A DNA stretch of 64,000 nucleotides from Parvibaculum sp040390855 (lineage in GTDB: Bacteria; Pseudomonadota; Alphaproteobacteria; Parvibaculales; Parvibaculaceae): the NCBI GenBank assembly GCA_040390855.1, contig JAZJXO010000002.1, positions 74,930 to 138,929 of the forward strand, given 5' to 3'. A program made the translations under genes and the position numbers. Below are positions 1 to 8,569 of this stretch, piece by piece; position 1 is the first letter of the stretch, and every line of letters starts with the position of its first letter. The notes under the pieces are model-generated. The model was given only the letters and a program-made list of their open reading frames with translations, did not search any database and was not told where the DNA came from.

Positions 1-532
1 GCTGCCTGGCATGGAAGTCCGGGTGGTCGACAGCGGGAACAACCCCCTGCCCGTCGGCGAAGAGGGAATGCTCAAGGCCCGCGCATGTTCGACTTTTGTG
101 GGCTATCTCAAAAGACCGGACTGGTACAATCATGACGCGAAAGGCTGGTTCGATACAGGCGACCTCGCGCGGATCGACGGGCAGGGCTATATCCGGCTGA
201 CCGGACGCTCCAAGGACATCATCATTCGCGGCGGCGAGAATGTCCCCGTGGTCGAGATCGAAGGGCTGCTCTTCCGTCATCCAGACATCCAGGATGTCGC
301 AATTGTCGGCGTGCCGGATGAACGGCTGGGCGAGCGGGCATGTGCGTTCATCGTTCCGAAGCCCGGTCGCGAGCTAGGCTTGCGCGAGGTGGTCGCCTTC
401 CTCAAAGAACACAGAGTAGCGAGGCAATACCTGCCGGAACGGGCGGAAATCGTCAGCGAACTGCCTCGAACACCGAGCGGCAAAGTGCAAAAATTCAAAC
501 TGCGCGAGATCGCCGTCTCCCTGTCGGCCTGA
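1..532 (+). CDS. Acyl-CoA ligase, C-terminal part (cyclohexanecarboxylate-CoA ligase-like), cut by window edge
   Basis: The frame is open to the left edge, so only the C-terminal domain of an AMP-forming CoA ligase is visible. The adenylation-domain end reads TGDLARIDGQGYIRLTGR, followed by the hinge KDIIIRGGENV and the C-terminal lobe ending PRTPSGKVQKFKLRE, which carries the catalytic lysine (K in SGKVQK). The form IRGGENVPVVEIE is typical of the cyclohexanecarboxylate/medium-chain CoA ligase branch. It would activate a carboxylic acid to its CoA thioester in the cytoplasm. It lies upstream of the P450 and MaoC genes on the same strand, which fits a hydrocarbon or alicyclic acid pathway. 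Family is firm; substrate is inference. Confidence 0.85.
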   Translation, partial: LPGMEVRVVDSGNNPLPVGEEGMLKARACSTFVGYLKRPDWYNHDAKGWFDTGDLARIDGQGYIRLTGRSKDIIIRGGENVPVVEIEGLLFRHPDIQDVAIVGVPDERLGERACAFIVPKPGRELGLREVVAFLKEHRVARQYLPERAEIVSELPRTPSGKVQKFKLREIAVSLSA

Positions 533-741
533 CATTCCACAGATAATCGCTGGCGGGGGGCCGGTAACAGGCGTGTGACAGACTGTTCGGAAAACTGGCG
601 CCCCCGCATCGTCGCCCGATGAATGCAACCTGACAATCCACGGAAATATGATTATAATGATTTGATGGGAGAAAGTCGGCTAACCGGCATCCCGTATGTC
701 ACGCCTTCTCAGGCTTCCGGAAACACAATGGAGACGCCGTC
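533..741 (+). promoter_or_regulatory. Intergenic region with near-consensus sigma-70 promoter (-35 630-635, -10 653-658)
   Basis: CTGACA at 630-635 and TATAAT at 653-658 are separated by exactly 17 bases, giving 11 of 12 consensus matches. Transcription would begin near 665, leaving a leader of roughly 77 bases before the P450 start at 742, which is preceded by GGAGAC. Such a perfect -10 is uncommon in GC-rich alphaproteobacterial DNA, so the P450 may be strongly or constitutively expressed. No operator-like palindrome was seen next to it. Confidence 0.6.
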
Positions 742-2007
742 ATGAGTAATACCCTGGCTGCCGGTCGAGACAAGTCGATTGCGGACGCCTACGCGATCCC
801 GCTTGAAAAGATCGACGTCAGCGACCCGGAGCTCTTCAGGACAAATACCATGTGGTCGTATTTCGAACGCTTGCGCCGTGAAGACCCGGTCCATTACTGC
901 AAAGAAAGCGAATACGGCCCGTTCTGGTCGGTGACCAAATACAAAGACATCATGCATGTCGACACCAACCACGGCATCTACTCGTCCGAAGCAACCTTGG
1001 GCGGCGTCGCCCTCCGCAATCAGGAAGAAGGTTTCTTCCTGCCTATGTTCATTATGATGGACCCGCCCAAGCACGACGCGCAGCGCAAGGTTGTCAGCCC
1101 GATCGTCGCGCCCGGCAATCTGGCGAAACTTGAAAGCACGATCCGCGAGCGCGCAGGCAACATTCTTGATTCCCTGCCTATCAATGAGACTTTTGACTGG
1201 GTAGACCGCGTGTCAATCGAGTTGACGACGCAGATGCTCGCTACCCTTTTCGATTTCCCTTGGGAAGAACGCCGCAAGCTCACCCGCTGGTCGGATGTAG
1301 CAGCCGCAGGCACCGCCTTCGGCGATGAGGAGACCGAGAAGGCCCGCAGGAATGAATTGCGCGATTGTGCCGTCTATTTCACCGAGTTGTGGAATCAGCG
1401 CGTCAACGCGACCGAGCCGGGAAACGATCTCATCACTATGCTGGCTCAGGGCGAAGCCACGAAAAACATGGGGCCGATGGAGTATCTGGGGAATATTCTT
1501 CTCCTGATCGTCGGCGGCAACGACACGACCCGCAACTCGATCACCGGTGGACTTCTTGCTCTGAACCAGAACCCGGATCAATACAAGAAACTGCGGGACA
1601 ACCCGTCGCTCGTTGAATCCATGGTCCCCGAAATCATCCGCTGGCAGACACCCTTGTCGCATATGCGCCGTACCGCGCTTCAGGATACGGAGCTTGGCGG
1701 CAAGCAAATCAAGAAGGGAGACAAAGTCGTCATGTGGTACGTCTCGGGCAACCGGGACGAGGAGGCGATCGAAAACGCCAACAGCTTTATCATCGACCGC
1801 AAGCATCCACGCCAGCACCTGTCCTTCGGCTTCGGTATCCATCGCTGTGTCGGCAACCGGCTTGCAGAAATGCAGCTCCGTGTCGTCTGGGAGGAAATCC
1901 TCAAACGCTGGCCCGACAAGCCGATCGAAGTGGTCGGTGAACCGACGCGGGTTTTCTCAAATCTGATCAAGGGCTATTCGAGCATGCCGGTCAGAATTCC
2001 GGGCTGA
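742..2007 (+). CDS. Cytochrome P450, CYP153 family-like alkane/alkyl hydroxylase
   Basis: This 421-residue soluble P450 has the oxygen-binding I-helix motif GGNDTT (about 258-263), the K-helix ExxR motif EIIR (297-300) and the heme-thiolate loop FGFGIHRCVGNRLAE with the ligand at Cys369. The stretches EIIRWQTPLSHMRRTA and KVVMWYVSGNRDEEAI, and the heme loop itself, are those I know from CYP153 enzymes, which hydroxylate the terminal carbon of alkanes and related alkyl or alicyclic chains. Class I CYP153 systems need a 2Fe-2S ferredoxin and a reductase; neither is encoded here. The ATG at 742 has a GGAGAC ribosome site. The downstream MaoC-type gene is co-directional. Family call is firm, substrate is not. 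Confidence 0.9.
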   Translation: MSNTLAAGRDKSIADAYAIPLEKIDVSDPELFRTNTMWSYFERLRREDPVHYCKESEYGPFWSVTKYKDIMHVDTNHGIYSSEATLGGVALRNQEEGFFLPMFIMMDPPKHDAQRKVVSPIVAPGNLAKLESTIRERAGNILDSLPINETFDWVDRVSIELTTQMLATLFDFPWEERRKLTRWSDVAAAGTAFGDEETEKARRNELRDCAVYFTELWNQRVNATEPGNDLITMLAQGEATKNMGPMEYLGNILLLIVGGNDTTRNSITGGLLALNQNPDQYKKLRDNPSLVESMVPEIIRWQTPLSHMRRTALQDTELGGKQIKKGDKVVMWYVSGNRDEEAIENANSFIIDRKHPRQHLSFGFGIHRCVGNRLAEMQLRVVWEEILKRWPDKPIEVVGEPTRVFSNLIKGYSSMPVRIPG

Positions 2008-2092
2008 AAAAACACAGGAACGCAATTGCGGGCATCAGTCACAGGATGTCGCGGGCGGGGCCGTGTCCCCGCCGCTACCTGAAGGAGAGGAC

Positions 2093-2560
2093 ATGCGAAA
2101 GATAGGCCTCGGGATGTGTTGGAACGACCTCACGGTCGGCGAGGAATTCCGCACCATCGGCAGGACGGTCACTGAAACCGATCTGGTCAATTTCATCAAC
2201 ACGACCGGCATGGTGGAAGTGCTTTTCACCGATGTCGAATATCTCAAGGCCCACGGCCCTATGAACGGTCGCGTGGTGCCCGGGGCTCTGGTCTATTGCA
2301 TGGCCGAAGGTTTGCTCGTCCAGTCGATGATGCAGGAGACGGGCCTCGCCTTTCTTCACATGGATTTTAACGTCAACGGACCAACCTTTGTCGGCGACAC
2401 GATTCATGTGGAATGCGAAGTGCTTCAGGCGCGACCGACATCCAAAGGGCGCGGTCTGGTGCGCACCCGCAACCGGATCGTGACTCAACGAAACGATACG
2501 GTGATCGAATATACACCGTTGCGAATGATGGCTGGCCGGTCTGACGCCTCCGGATCATAA
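2093..2560 (+). CDS. MaoC-like hotdog-fold hydratase/dehydratase
   Basis: A 155-residue single hotdog protein. The N-terminal part (TVGEEFRTIGRTVTETDLVNF) and the segment NGRVVPGALVYCMAEGLL followed by FVGDTIHVECEVLQARPT are the usual MaoC-domain pattern; such proteins hydrate enoyl-CoA substrates or dehydrate 3-hydroxyacyl-CoA. The start at 2093 is preferred over an in-frame codon at 2063 because GAAGGAGAGG lies just upstream. It follows the P450 by about 85 bases and probably shares its transcript. The canonical active-site Asp/His pair is not obvious (the region reads LFTDVEYLKAHGPMNG), so the exact reaction is uncertain. It is convergent with the PdxA-like gene, 18 bases away. Confidence 0.75.
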   Translation: MRKIGLGMCWNDLTVGEEFRTIGRTVTETDLVNFINTTGMVEVLFTDVEYLKAHGPMNGRVVPGALVYCMAEGLLVQSMMQETGLAFLHMDFNVNGPTFVGDTIHVECEVLQARPTSKGRGLVRTRNRIVTQRNDTVIEYTPLRMMAGRSDASGS

Positions 2561-2578
2561 AATCCGGCGTCCGACCCT

Positions 2579-3568
2579 TCAGTGTTCCTCGGGAAATCCC
2601 CGGCCCGCGGCAAGAGTGGCCGCCGTGCGCATGGCGCTCAGCATCATCGCCGGATCGGCGGTGCCCTTGCCCGCAATGTCATAAGCCGTTCCATGCGCGA
2701 CCGTCACATGCAGGTAGGACGGCCCGAGGATGATGGCGCAATTACCGGAAAAGCCCCATGTCTTGACCGCGATGTGTCCCTGATCGTGATACATGGCGAG
2801 GACGATGTCGTAGCGGCCTTCGACGCATTGCCGGAACACGGCGTCAGGACTTACGGGCCCTTCGACATTGATGCCTTCCGCCCTCGCCCGCGCGACGCCG
2901 GGCGCGATGGCTTCGCGGTCTTCATCTCCCATCGCGTGAGGGTTGAGACCTGCGACGACAATCCGCGGGCGGGCGATCCCCCAGTTCCGCATAGCACCGT
3001 CTATCTGGCGCAAGGCAAGCGCCACGAGATCGGGGCTGATGATTTCGCAAACGCGCCGGAGCGGAATATGGTCGGTCAGATGCGCAACACGGAGCGGTCC
3101 GGTCAGCAGAACAAGATAGCTTTCGCCGGGAGTCGGACTGACGATACTCGGCACCTTGCGGGCAAGCTTGAGGGAGCCGGAACTGATGGGCCCCATGACG
3201 CCAGCCGCGATAGCACCGCTCGATGCAAGAGCGCTCATTTCGTCAAGCCACAGCGCCGACGCTTCCCCGCCGCGCACCGTATCCTCCGCGAGCGGCAGTT
3301 CGGACGCTTTCAAGGTACCTGAATCGATAATGTCGACGATAGCGGGGTCATCGCTCAGATCGTCGACAGATCGGATCACCCGCACGCTGCACGACACGCC
3401 GGTCATTTCCACGGCGCGCTCCATTGCCGCCGCGCTGCCGATCAGGACAGGAACGGACAGCTCATGCACATGGCCGGTCGCGAGGGCGCGGGCAATCACC
3501 TCGGGACCGACCCCTGCCGGATCTCCGATCATCGTGCCGATAATCGGTCGCGATTGCTTGCTGTTCAC
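2579..3568 (-). CDS. PdxA-family dehydrogenase, probable cis-dihydrodiol dehydrogenase
   Basis: A 329-residue member of the PdxA fold. It has GDPAGVGPE near the N-terminus, the metal-site histidines in LTDHIPLR (about H167), GLNPHAMGD (about H211) and MYHDQGHIAVK (about H251), and the C-terminal HGTAYDIAGKGTADP motif. Classical PdxA oxidises 4-phosphohydroxythreonine in vitamin B6 synthesis. A sister group (PdxA2, including terephthalate dihydrodiol dehydrogenase TphB) rearomatises dihydrodiol carboxylates; the GHIAVK form and the position 12 bases behind a ring-hydroxylating dioxygenase beta-subunit gene favour that role. The start is GTG at 3568, with AGGACA upstream. The dihydrodiol role is inferred from context. 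Confidence 0.75.
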   Translation of the reverse strand: MNSKQSRPIIGTMIGDPAGVGPEVIARALATGHVHELSVPVLIGSAAAMERAVEMTGVSCSVRVIRSVDDLSDDPAIVDIIDSGTLKASELPLAEDTVRGGEASALWLDEMSALASSGAIAAGVMGPISSGSLKLARKVPSIVSPTPGESYLVLLTGPLRVAHLTDHIPLRRVCEIISPDLVALALRQIDGAMRNWGIARPRIVVAGLNPHAMGDEDREAIAPGVARARAEGINVEGPVSPDAVFRQCVEGRYDIVLAMYHDQGHIAVKTWGFSGNCAIILGPSYLHVTVAHGTAYDIAGKGTADPAMMLSAMRTAATLAAGRGFPEEH

Positions 3569-3580
3569 GTCCTGCTGTCC

Positions 3581-4075
3581 TCACACGTTGTAGACATCGA
3601 TCATCGTGTCGGCGACGTCGTTCAGAACGACGGTCTTCTTCCGGGCGATAAGCCAGGTATCGCCGTGCTCCGCCAGATCGTATTCCGCCCATCCGTAATA
3701 GGTGAGTGTTCGATCCTCGCGAATCGACTGCACCGTCCAAGATGTTCGTACGCTGACGCCACCTTCCCGTCCCTCGACGGAAAGCAGCGTAAACATGTGG
3801 CAGGTCCGCATGAGCGGCATCGTCGCGGATGAACGGCGCGATCGGATGCGGTAGATGCGATCCTCCAGACCGGCGCGGTTTGGATAGTAAATCAGCGAGA
3901 TTTCTCTCTGCGGATCGACCGTGAGTTCCCCGTCATCGTCCCATGCCGGCAACCAGTATTCGGCGTCCTCGCGATAAAGCGCCAGCCAATCATCCCATTT
4001 GCGCTCATCGAGGCAAAGCGCCTCCCTGCCAAGAAACCTCTGCACCGAAATCCAGCATTTTTCATCGCTCGTCAT
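3581..4075 (-). CDS. Aromatic-ring-hydroxylating dioxygenase beta subunit (BenB/AntB-like)
   Basis: A 164-residue protein of the SnoaL-like beta-subunit fold. Diagnostic segments are DDWLALYREDAEYWLPAW, ISLIYYPNRAGLEDRIYRI and the C-terminal LIARKKTVVLND. The beta subunit builds the alpha3-beta3 hexamer of benzoate/anthranilate-type dioxygenases and supports the alpha subunit. Its ATG overlaps the alpha-subunit stop by four bases (ATGA), indicating translational coupling. The closest recognisable relatives are benzoate, anthranilate and terephthalate dioxygenase small subunits, so an aromatic or unsaturated ring carboxylate is the likely kind of substrate. Confidence 0.88.
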   Translation of the reverse strand: MTSDEKCWISVQRFLGREALCLDERKWDDWLALYREDAEYWLPAWDDDGELTVDPQREISLIYYPNRAGLEDRIYRIRSRRSSATMPLMRTCHMFTLLSVEGREGGVSVRTSWTVQSIREDRTLTYYGWAEYDLAEHGDTWLIARKKTVVLNDVADTMIDVYNV

Positions 4076-5484
4076 TCTGCAGCCCTTGATCGATCGTTTT
4101 CGCGAGTGCGGGAGGCTTCATCGCGTTCCTGCACAATCGCGTGTTTCATTCGCTCGATCCATTCCTTGTGCATGGTGACGAACAGTCCTTCATCAGCGAC
4201 ATTGACGCCGCTCAAGGTCGCGTCGATGTTAAGCCCCTTGCCAAATTTCCCCGACCCTTGAACGCCTCTCGTCGCCCCGCGCGACAAGTCATTATAGCGA
4301 CCACCACCGCTTCCATACGCGATCTGGCAATTATTGAACTCTGTCAAATCGTCGGGCGTGGCCATGCCGCTGGCATTGAAGAAATCCTCATACTGGCGAA
4401 TGCGCAGCGCTCGCGCCCGCGCACTTTCTCCCACAGGCGCAATGCAATATGTCGTTATTTCCGTTTCATCGACCGAGATCGGACGCACGATACGGATTTG
4501 CGTACTGACCTGATCCATCAGAAACACATTCGGAAACAAGAGAAGATTTCGCGTGGTTTCGGTCATCCAGCGAGTGCGCTCCTCGCCGAATTTCTGCTTG
4601 TACTGATCGACAAACTCAAAACTGGGCCGGGAGGGAGAACTGGCCGACGCGTTCCAGATCAAAGCGTGTCCATGATCGAATGAGAAAAAACCGCCCTGAT
4701 CTGTCTTCATCCACGCGGATACGTTTGCGCTCTTCGTAGGGTTCGCGGAACCACCCGTCATCCGGTTTGCGACGGTCAACAGGTAATTGGAATGCACGGT
4801 CGGCACGTGATAGCCGTCGAGACCGTTCTCGGTCTGCATCTTCCAGTTGCCGCGATAGGTATACCGCCCGACCCCGCGGATGATTTCAAGCTTCCCTTCG
4901 GGCGACTGGTCTACCATGAGGTCGATGAAGGTCTTGGCACCCGCAAGATAATCGGTCAGCGGTGGCACGTCATCCGAAAGGCTGGCGAAAATGAATCCCT
5001 TGTAGGATTCCAGGCGGGCGACTTCGCTCAAGTCCAGATCGCTCCGGTCGAAATGTTCCGGGTACGCACCATTTTCCTCGTCTGTGACATTCAGCAGCGC
5101 GCCGTCGTTGCTGAATGTCCAGCCGTGAAACGGGCATGTGAATGTCGTTCGCCTGCCCCGTTTTTCCCGGCACAGCCGCGCGCCGCGATGCGTGCACGCA
5201 TTGATAAAACATTTCAATTCGCCCGACCGGTTCCGGGTCAGAAGCACGGATTGACGACCGATTGTCAGGGTCAGAAAGGCGCTTTCGTTGACGAGTTGGC
5301 TTTCATGGGCAAGAAACACCCAGCTGCGCTCAAAGATGTGCTTCATCTCGAGGTCGAACAATTCAGGATCGGTGAATATGGCGCGGTCGAGCATGAAGCG
5401 CCCGCTCGACGGGTCCTCGACAAGACATGAATCCAGACTGTGACGAATGCGATCGAATGAATTGCTCGCACCGGATGTACTCAT
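4072..5484 (-). CDS. Rieske ring-hydroxylating dioxygenase alpha subunit (BenA/AntA-like)
   Basis: A 470-residue catalytic subunit. The Rieske 2Fe-2S motif is CTHRGARLC (Cys97, His99) plus CPFHGW (Cys117, His120). The mononuclear iron site is D-x2-H-x4-H in NGLDGYHVPTVH (Asp223, His226, His231). The block RGVGRYTYRGNWKMQTENG and overall length match the benzoate/anthranilate/toluate large subunits. It would add O2 across a ring C=C to give a cis-dihydrodiol, taking electrons from a reductase that is absent from this window. The ATG has GGAAGGA upstream. The promoter is unclear; the 118-base gap to the SDR gene could hold one or be read through. Confidence 0.9.
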   Translation of the reverse strand: MSTSGASNSFDRIRHSLDSCLVEDPSSGRFMLDRAIFTDPELFDLEMKHIFERSWVFLAHESQLVNESAFLTLTIGRQSVLLTRNRSGELKCFINACTHRGARLCREKRGRRTTFTCPFHGWTFSNDGALLNVTDEENGAYPEHFDRSDLDLSEVARLESYKGFIFASLSDDVPPLTDYLAGAKTFIDLMVDQSPEGKLEIIRGVGRYTYRGNWKMQTENGLDGYHVPTVHSNYLLTVANRMTGGSANPTKSANVSAWMKTDQGGFFSFDHGHALIWNASASSPSRPSFEFVDQYKQKFGEERTRWMTETTRNLLLFPNVFLMDQVSTQIRIVRPISVDETEITTYCIAPVGESARARALRIRQYEDFFNASGMATPDDLTEFNNCQIAYGSGGGRYNDLSRGATRGVQGSGKFGKGLNIDATLSGVNVADEGLFVTMHKEWIERMKHAIVQERDEASRTRENDRSRAAE

Positions 5485-5602
5485 AGCGCTTCCTTCCTCG
5501 CCGTTTGGCCGGCCACAAGACCGGCATGCGATTATTTTTCCGCCACAGCGACAACCCTGCTTCGACTTTCAACGAAGCCAGAGTCCATCGCATCGCAATT
5601 CA

Positions 5603-6355
5603 TCATATGGTCGTGTAGCCTCCGTCGACGACAACCTCGGAGCCGGTCATATAGGACGATTCATCGGAGGCCAAAAACAGGACCGCATAGGAAACCTCGA
5701 CGGGTTCGGCCGGGCGGCCAATAAGCGTGGCGCTCAAAACCTGTTTGGCGACATCGGCATCACCGAGAAGATCCTTTGTCATATTCGTTCTGATAATTCC
5801 AGGGTGTACGGAATTCACACGAATCTTGAAAGGCGCATAATCCACAGCCGTCGATTTTGTCAGCAGGCGGACGGCACCCTTTGATGCCTGATATGCCGCC
5901 GTGGCAGGTGCGCCGATCAATCCGTAGATCGAGGAAATATTGACAATCGAACCGCCGCCAGCCGCTTTCATCGCGGGCAGTATGTATTTTGTGCCATAGA
6001 AAACGCTTTTAACATTGACGTCGAGAACACGTGCGAAGTCTTCATTCGAGGTGTCTTGCACGGCAGAAAAAACGAGAATACCGGCATTGTTCACGAGGAT
6101 GTCGACGCGTCCGAAAGTGGACATCGTCTGTTGTGAAATCCGCTCCCAATCCGAGACGCTCGACACATCGTGTTTGAAAAATCGCGCTTGCCCACCCTGA
6201 TCGTTGATCTCCTCGACCACGGCGTTGCCGCCCTTCTCGTCCATGTCTGTGACGATCAGCGTCGCGCCTTCGCGTGCAAGCAACAAGGCGTGGGAACGCC
6301 CCATGCCGTTGGCACCGCCCGTCACAAAGGCGATTTTTCCGTCTACCCGTCCCAT
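5603..6355 (-). CDS. Short-chain dehydrogenase/reductase (SDR), NAD(P)-dependent
   Basis: A 250-residue classical SDR when started at the ATG at 6355, which has GGGAGGA seven bases upstream; a longer in-frame start 15 codons earlier has no such site. The cofactor motif is TGGANGMG, followed by NNAG, the catalytic Ser in NISSIYG and YQASK with the catalytic Tyr and Lys; the C-terminus ends SSYMTGSEVVVDGGYT. Such enzymes oxidise a secondary alcohol or dihydrodiol, or reduce a ketone. In this cluster it could act on a 3-hydroxyacyl-CoA, an alcohol made by the P450, or a dihydrodiol. It lies 57 bases downstream of the acyl-CoA synthetase gene. Confidence 0.9.
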   Translation of the reverse strand: MGRVDGKIAFVTGGANGMGRSHALLLAREGATLIVTDMDEKGGNAVVEEINDQGGQARFFKHDVSSVSDWERISQQTMSTFGRVDILVNNAGILVFSAVQDTSNEDFARVLDVNVKSVFYGTKYILPAMKAAGGGSIVNISSIYGLIGAPATAAYQASKGAVRLLTKSTAVDYAPFKIRVNSVHPGIIRTNMTKDLLGDADVAKQVLSATLIGRPAEPVEVSYAVLFLASDESSYMTGSEVVVDGGYTTI

Positions 6356-6412
6356 GTAGTCCTCCCGTTGCGAATGCCGTGCAGCCTCTGGCGCGGTCAC
6401 TCATATCATCGT

Positions 6413-8023
6413 CTAGGCAACTCCAAGTTCGCGTTTTGCGAAATCGGTAACGCCTTTGTAGTCGGCCTTGCCGTTCGACGCGCGAAGAGGCACAGCACCG
6501 ACCAGAATGCGTTTGGGTGTTTTATAGCCAGCAAGGTGCGAGCGGACGTGTTTGCGTAAATCCTCTTCATCAAATTTTGCGCCGTTCGCCAACATGACGA
6601 TGCCGGTGACCGCCTGACCCCATTTCTGGTCGGGCACTCCGACGACAAGCGCATCCTCGACGGCAGGATGCGTCTTCAGAATTTCCTCGATCTCCTCCGG
6701 ATAGACTTTCTCGCCCGCCGTGTTGATGCAGACGCTGCCGCGTCCCAGCAATGTCAGGCTGCCGTCTTTTTCCACAACGCACCAATCTCCGGGAATTGAA
6801 TAGCGAGCCCCGGCGATGGTCTTGAAGGTTTTGGCGGTCTTTTCCGGATCTTTGTAATAGCCAACAGGAATCGGCCCACCCAGGGCGATGATGCCCGGCT
6901 TGCCGCTGCCGGGTTCGACCGACTGATCGTTTTCATCGAACACGCGGCACCGGCCACCGATCTGGAACTTGGCGGTCTTGACTTCGCCCGCGCTCGTCAT
7001 GATCGAACTGCCGAAACCCAATCCCTCCGAGGCACCGAAGGAATCCATCAAAATGACATTCGGCATATGCCTGAGCAGGCCGCGCTTCACTTCCGTACTC
7101 CACATAACGCCGGAAGAAACGATCGAGACGACGCTGTTCAGGTTGTATTTGCCGGGCGTCTCGTCGAGTGCCGCCAGCATCGGTCGGGCGAAAGCATCAC
7201 CGACGATCGCCAGCGAATTGACACCATTGCGCGAAACCGCCGCCCAGAGTTCATGCGCGTCGAGGGTCGGGCTTTTTAGCGTGACGATGCAGCCGCCACT
7301 CATCATATTGCCGATAGCCGTAATGAAGCCGGTGCCGTGCATCAGCGGACAGGCAGGCATCGCCTTGGGGCCCGGACCGGCAGTCTTGATAAAGTCGACC
7401 AGGGCGGGGAGCGTCTCCGGAATCGGGCCCAGCGCCCGAAGCGTCGTAAGCTGAGCTTCGCGCATGTCGTCGTGGCGCCACATGACGCCTTTGGGCATAC
7501 CCGTCGTGCCGCCCGTATAGATGAAAAGCATATCTTCTATCGAACGTTCGATGCCGAGCGGCGCGCCATCTCCGTTGGTGACGATCTTTTCGTAATTTTC
7601 TGCGAAGGGCGCGGCGGATCCGTCTTCGTTCACCTCAATAAAAGTGGCGACTTTCGTCAGCCGGTCTTTCAGTTCGACAATGATGTCCCGGAACTCGGAA
7701 CCGTAAACGACCGTTTGCGCATCGGAGTCATTGAAGATGTAAAAAACTTCGTCCGCCTTGTAGCGGTAGTTGATGTTAACATGGACAAGACGGCTCTTGA
7801 AGCAGGCCGACATGGTCTCGACATATTCGGGCCGGTTTCGCATATAGAACGCGACCTTGTCACCGGGCTTGGCGCCCCGCGCGATCAGAGCACGTCCGAG
7901 ATTGTTGGACCTCCGAGTTGTTTCTCCCCATGTGATCACCCGATCGCCATGAATAAGGGCGGGCGCATCCTGCGGCAAAACCGCTGAAATGCTGTCGAGA
8001 ATGTCACCGAAATTCCACGCCAT
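6413..8023 (-). CDS. Acyl-CoA synthetase (FadD17/FadD19-like AMP-forming ligase)
   Basis: A 536-residue complete AMP-forming ligase. The ATP-binding loop is YTGGTTGMPKGVMWRHDD, the adenylate region contains DSFGASEGLGFG, the hinge region reads LLGRGSVCINTAGEKVYP, and the C-terminal lobe carries the lysine of ASNGKADYK. The MWRHDD form is the one I associate with FadD17/FadD19-like enzymes that activate branched or sterol side-chain acids. The start at 8023 is chosen for GAGGGAGGA just upstream. It is a second CoA ligase in the cluster besides the partial one at the left edge, so two different acids, or two steps, may need activation. Substrate is inference. Confidence 0.88.
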   Translation of the reverse strand: MAWNFGDILDSISAVLPQDAPALIHGDRVITWGETTRRSNNLGRALIARGAKPGDKVAFYMRNRPEYVETMSACFKSRLVHVNINYRYKADEVFYIFNDSDAQTVVYGSEFRDIIVELKDRLTKVATFIEVNEDGSAAPFAENYEKIVTNGDGAPLGIERSIEDMLFIYTGGTTGMPKGVMWRHDDMREAQLTTLRALGPIPETLPALVDFIKTAGPGPKAMPACPLMHGTGFITAIGNMMSGGCIVTLKSPTLDAHELWAAVSRNGVNSLAIVGDAFARPMLAALDETPGKYNLNSVVSIVSSGVMWSTEVKRGLLRHMPNVILMDSFGASEGLGFGSSIMTSAGEVKTAKFQIGGRCRVFDENDQSVEPGSGKPGIIALGGPIPVGYYKDPEKTAKTFKTIAGARYSIPGDWCVVEKDGSLTLLGRGSVCINTAGEKVYPEEIEEILKTHPAVEDALVVGVPDQKWGQAVTGIVMLANGAKFDEEDLRKHVRSHLAGYKTPKRILVGAVPLRASNGKADYKGVTDFAKRELGVA

Positions 8024-8176
8024 ATTATCCTCCCTCAAAAATCCGGTCCTCGGAGGTCGGCTTTTTTTGCGCTCAAGCCGTTCCGTCCTTAACCGTCCGT
8101 TGTTTCAACCAACCCGTCGTCGACGTTCCGGCAAGAAGTCAAACCTGCCGGAAAGCCGTTCAACGAAAATTCCGCA

Positions 8177-8569
8177 TCATGCGGACGTAAACACCGGCAG
8201 CGCGTATCCGTCGCCGGCCTCGGAAAATTTGACCCTGACTTTCTGTCCGATGTGAATCTTGTCGATTTCGCAATCGACGATATTCGTGAGCATCGAAACC
8301 CCTTCGTCAAGCGTTACATAAGCGATGACATAAGGCGGCTTGGCCTGCCTCGTGACCGAATAGCTGTAAATCACGCCATTGCCCGAAGCCTCGACGAATG
8401 CCGTGTCCTCCGAGAAGCAAAGTGGGCAAATCGTCCGTGGATAGTAGTGCGCCTTGCCGCAAGCATTGCAAGTCCGGATCAGGAGTTGCCCCTTGGCAGC
8501 ACCTTCCCAGTAGGGCTTGCTCTCGGAATTGACGACAAGATTGATCTTGTTTTTCTGATCGGTGCTCAT
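8177..8569 (-). CDS. Zn-ribbon/OB-fold (DUF35) protein, partner of thiolase-like enzyme
   Basis: A 130-residue protein with a four-cysteine zinc ribbon (Cys34, Cys37, Cys48, Cys51 in CNACGKAHYYPRTICPLC) followed by an OB-fold (GVIYSYSVTRQA to GQKVRVKF). DUF35 proteins form complexes with thiolase-like subunits; the best known case is ChsH2's DUF35 domain with the aldolase Ltp2 in steroid side-chain degradation. The ATG overlaps the stop of the thiolase-like gene by four bases, so the two subunits should be made together. A free DUF35 protein, not fused to a MaoC domain as in ChsH2, is the arrangement here. Confidence 0.85.
   Translation of the reverse strand: MSTDQKNKINLVVNSESKPYWEGAAKGQLLIRTCNACGKAHYYPRTICPLCFSEDTAFVEASGNGVIYSYSVTRQAKPPYVIAYVTLDEGVSMLTNIVDCEIDKIHIGQKVRVKFSEAGDGYALPVFTSA

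Noticed and set aside
2579..3568. Calling this gene pdxA of vitamin B6 synthesis
   Set aside because: The fold fits, but the dioxygenase operon and variant motif make a dihydrodiol dehydrogenase role more likely, so no symbol was given.
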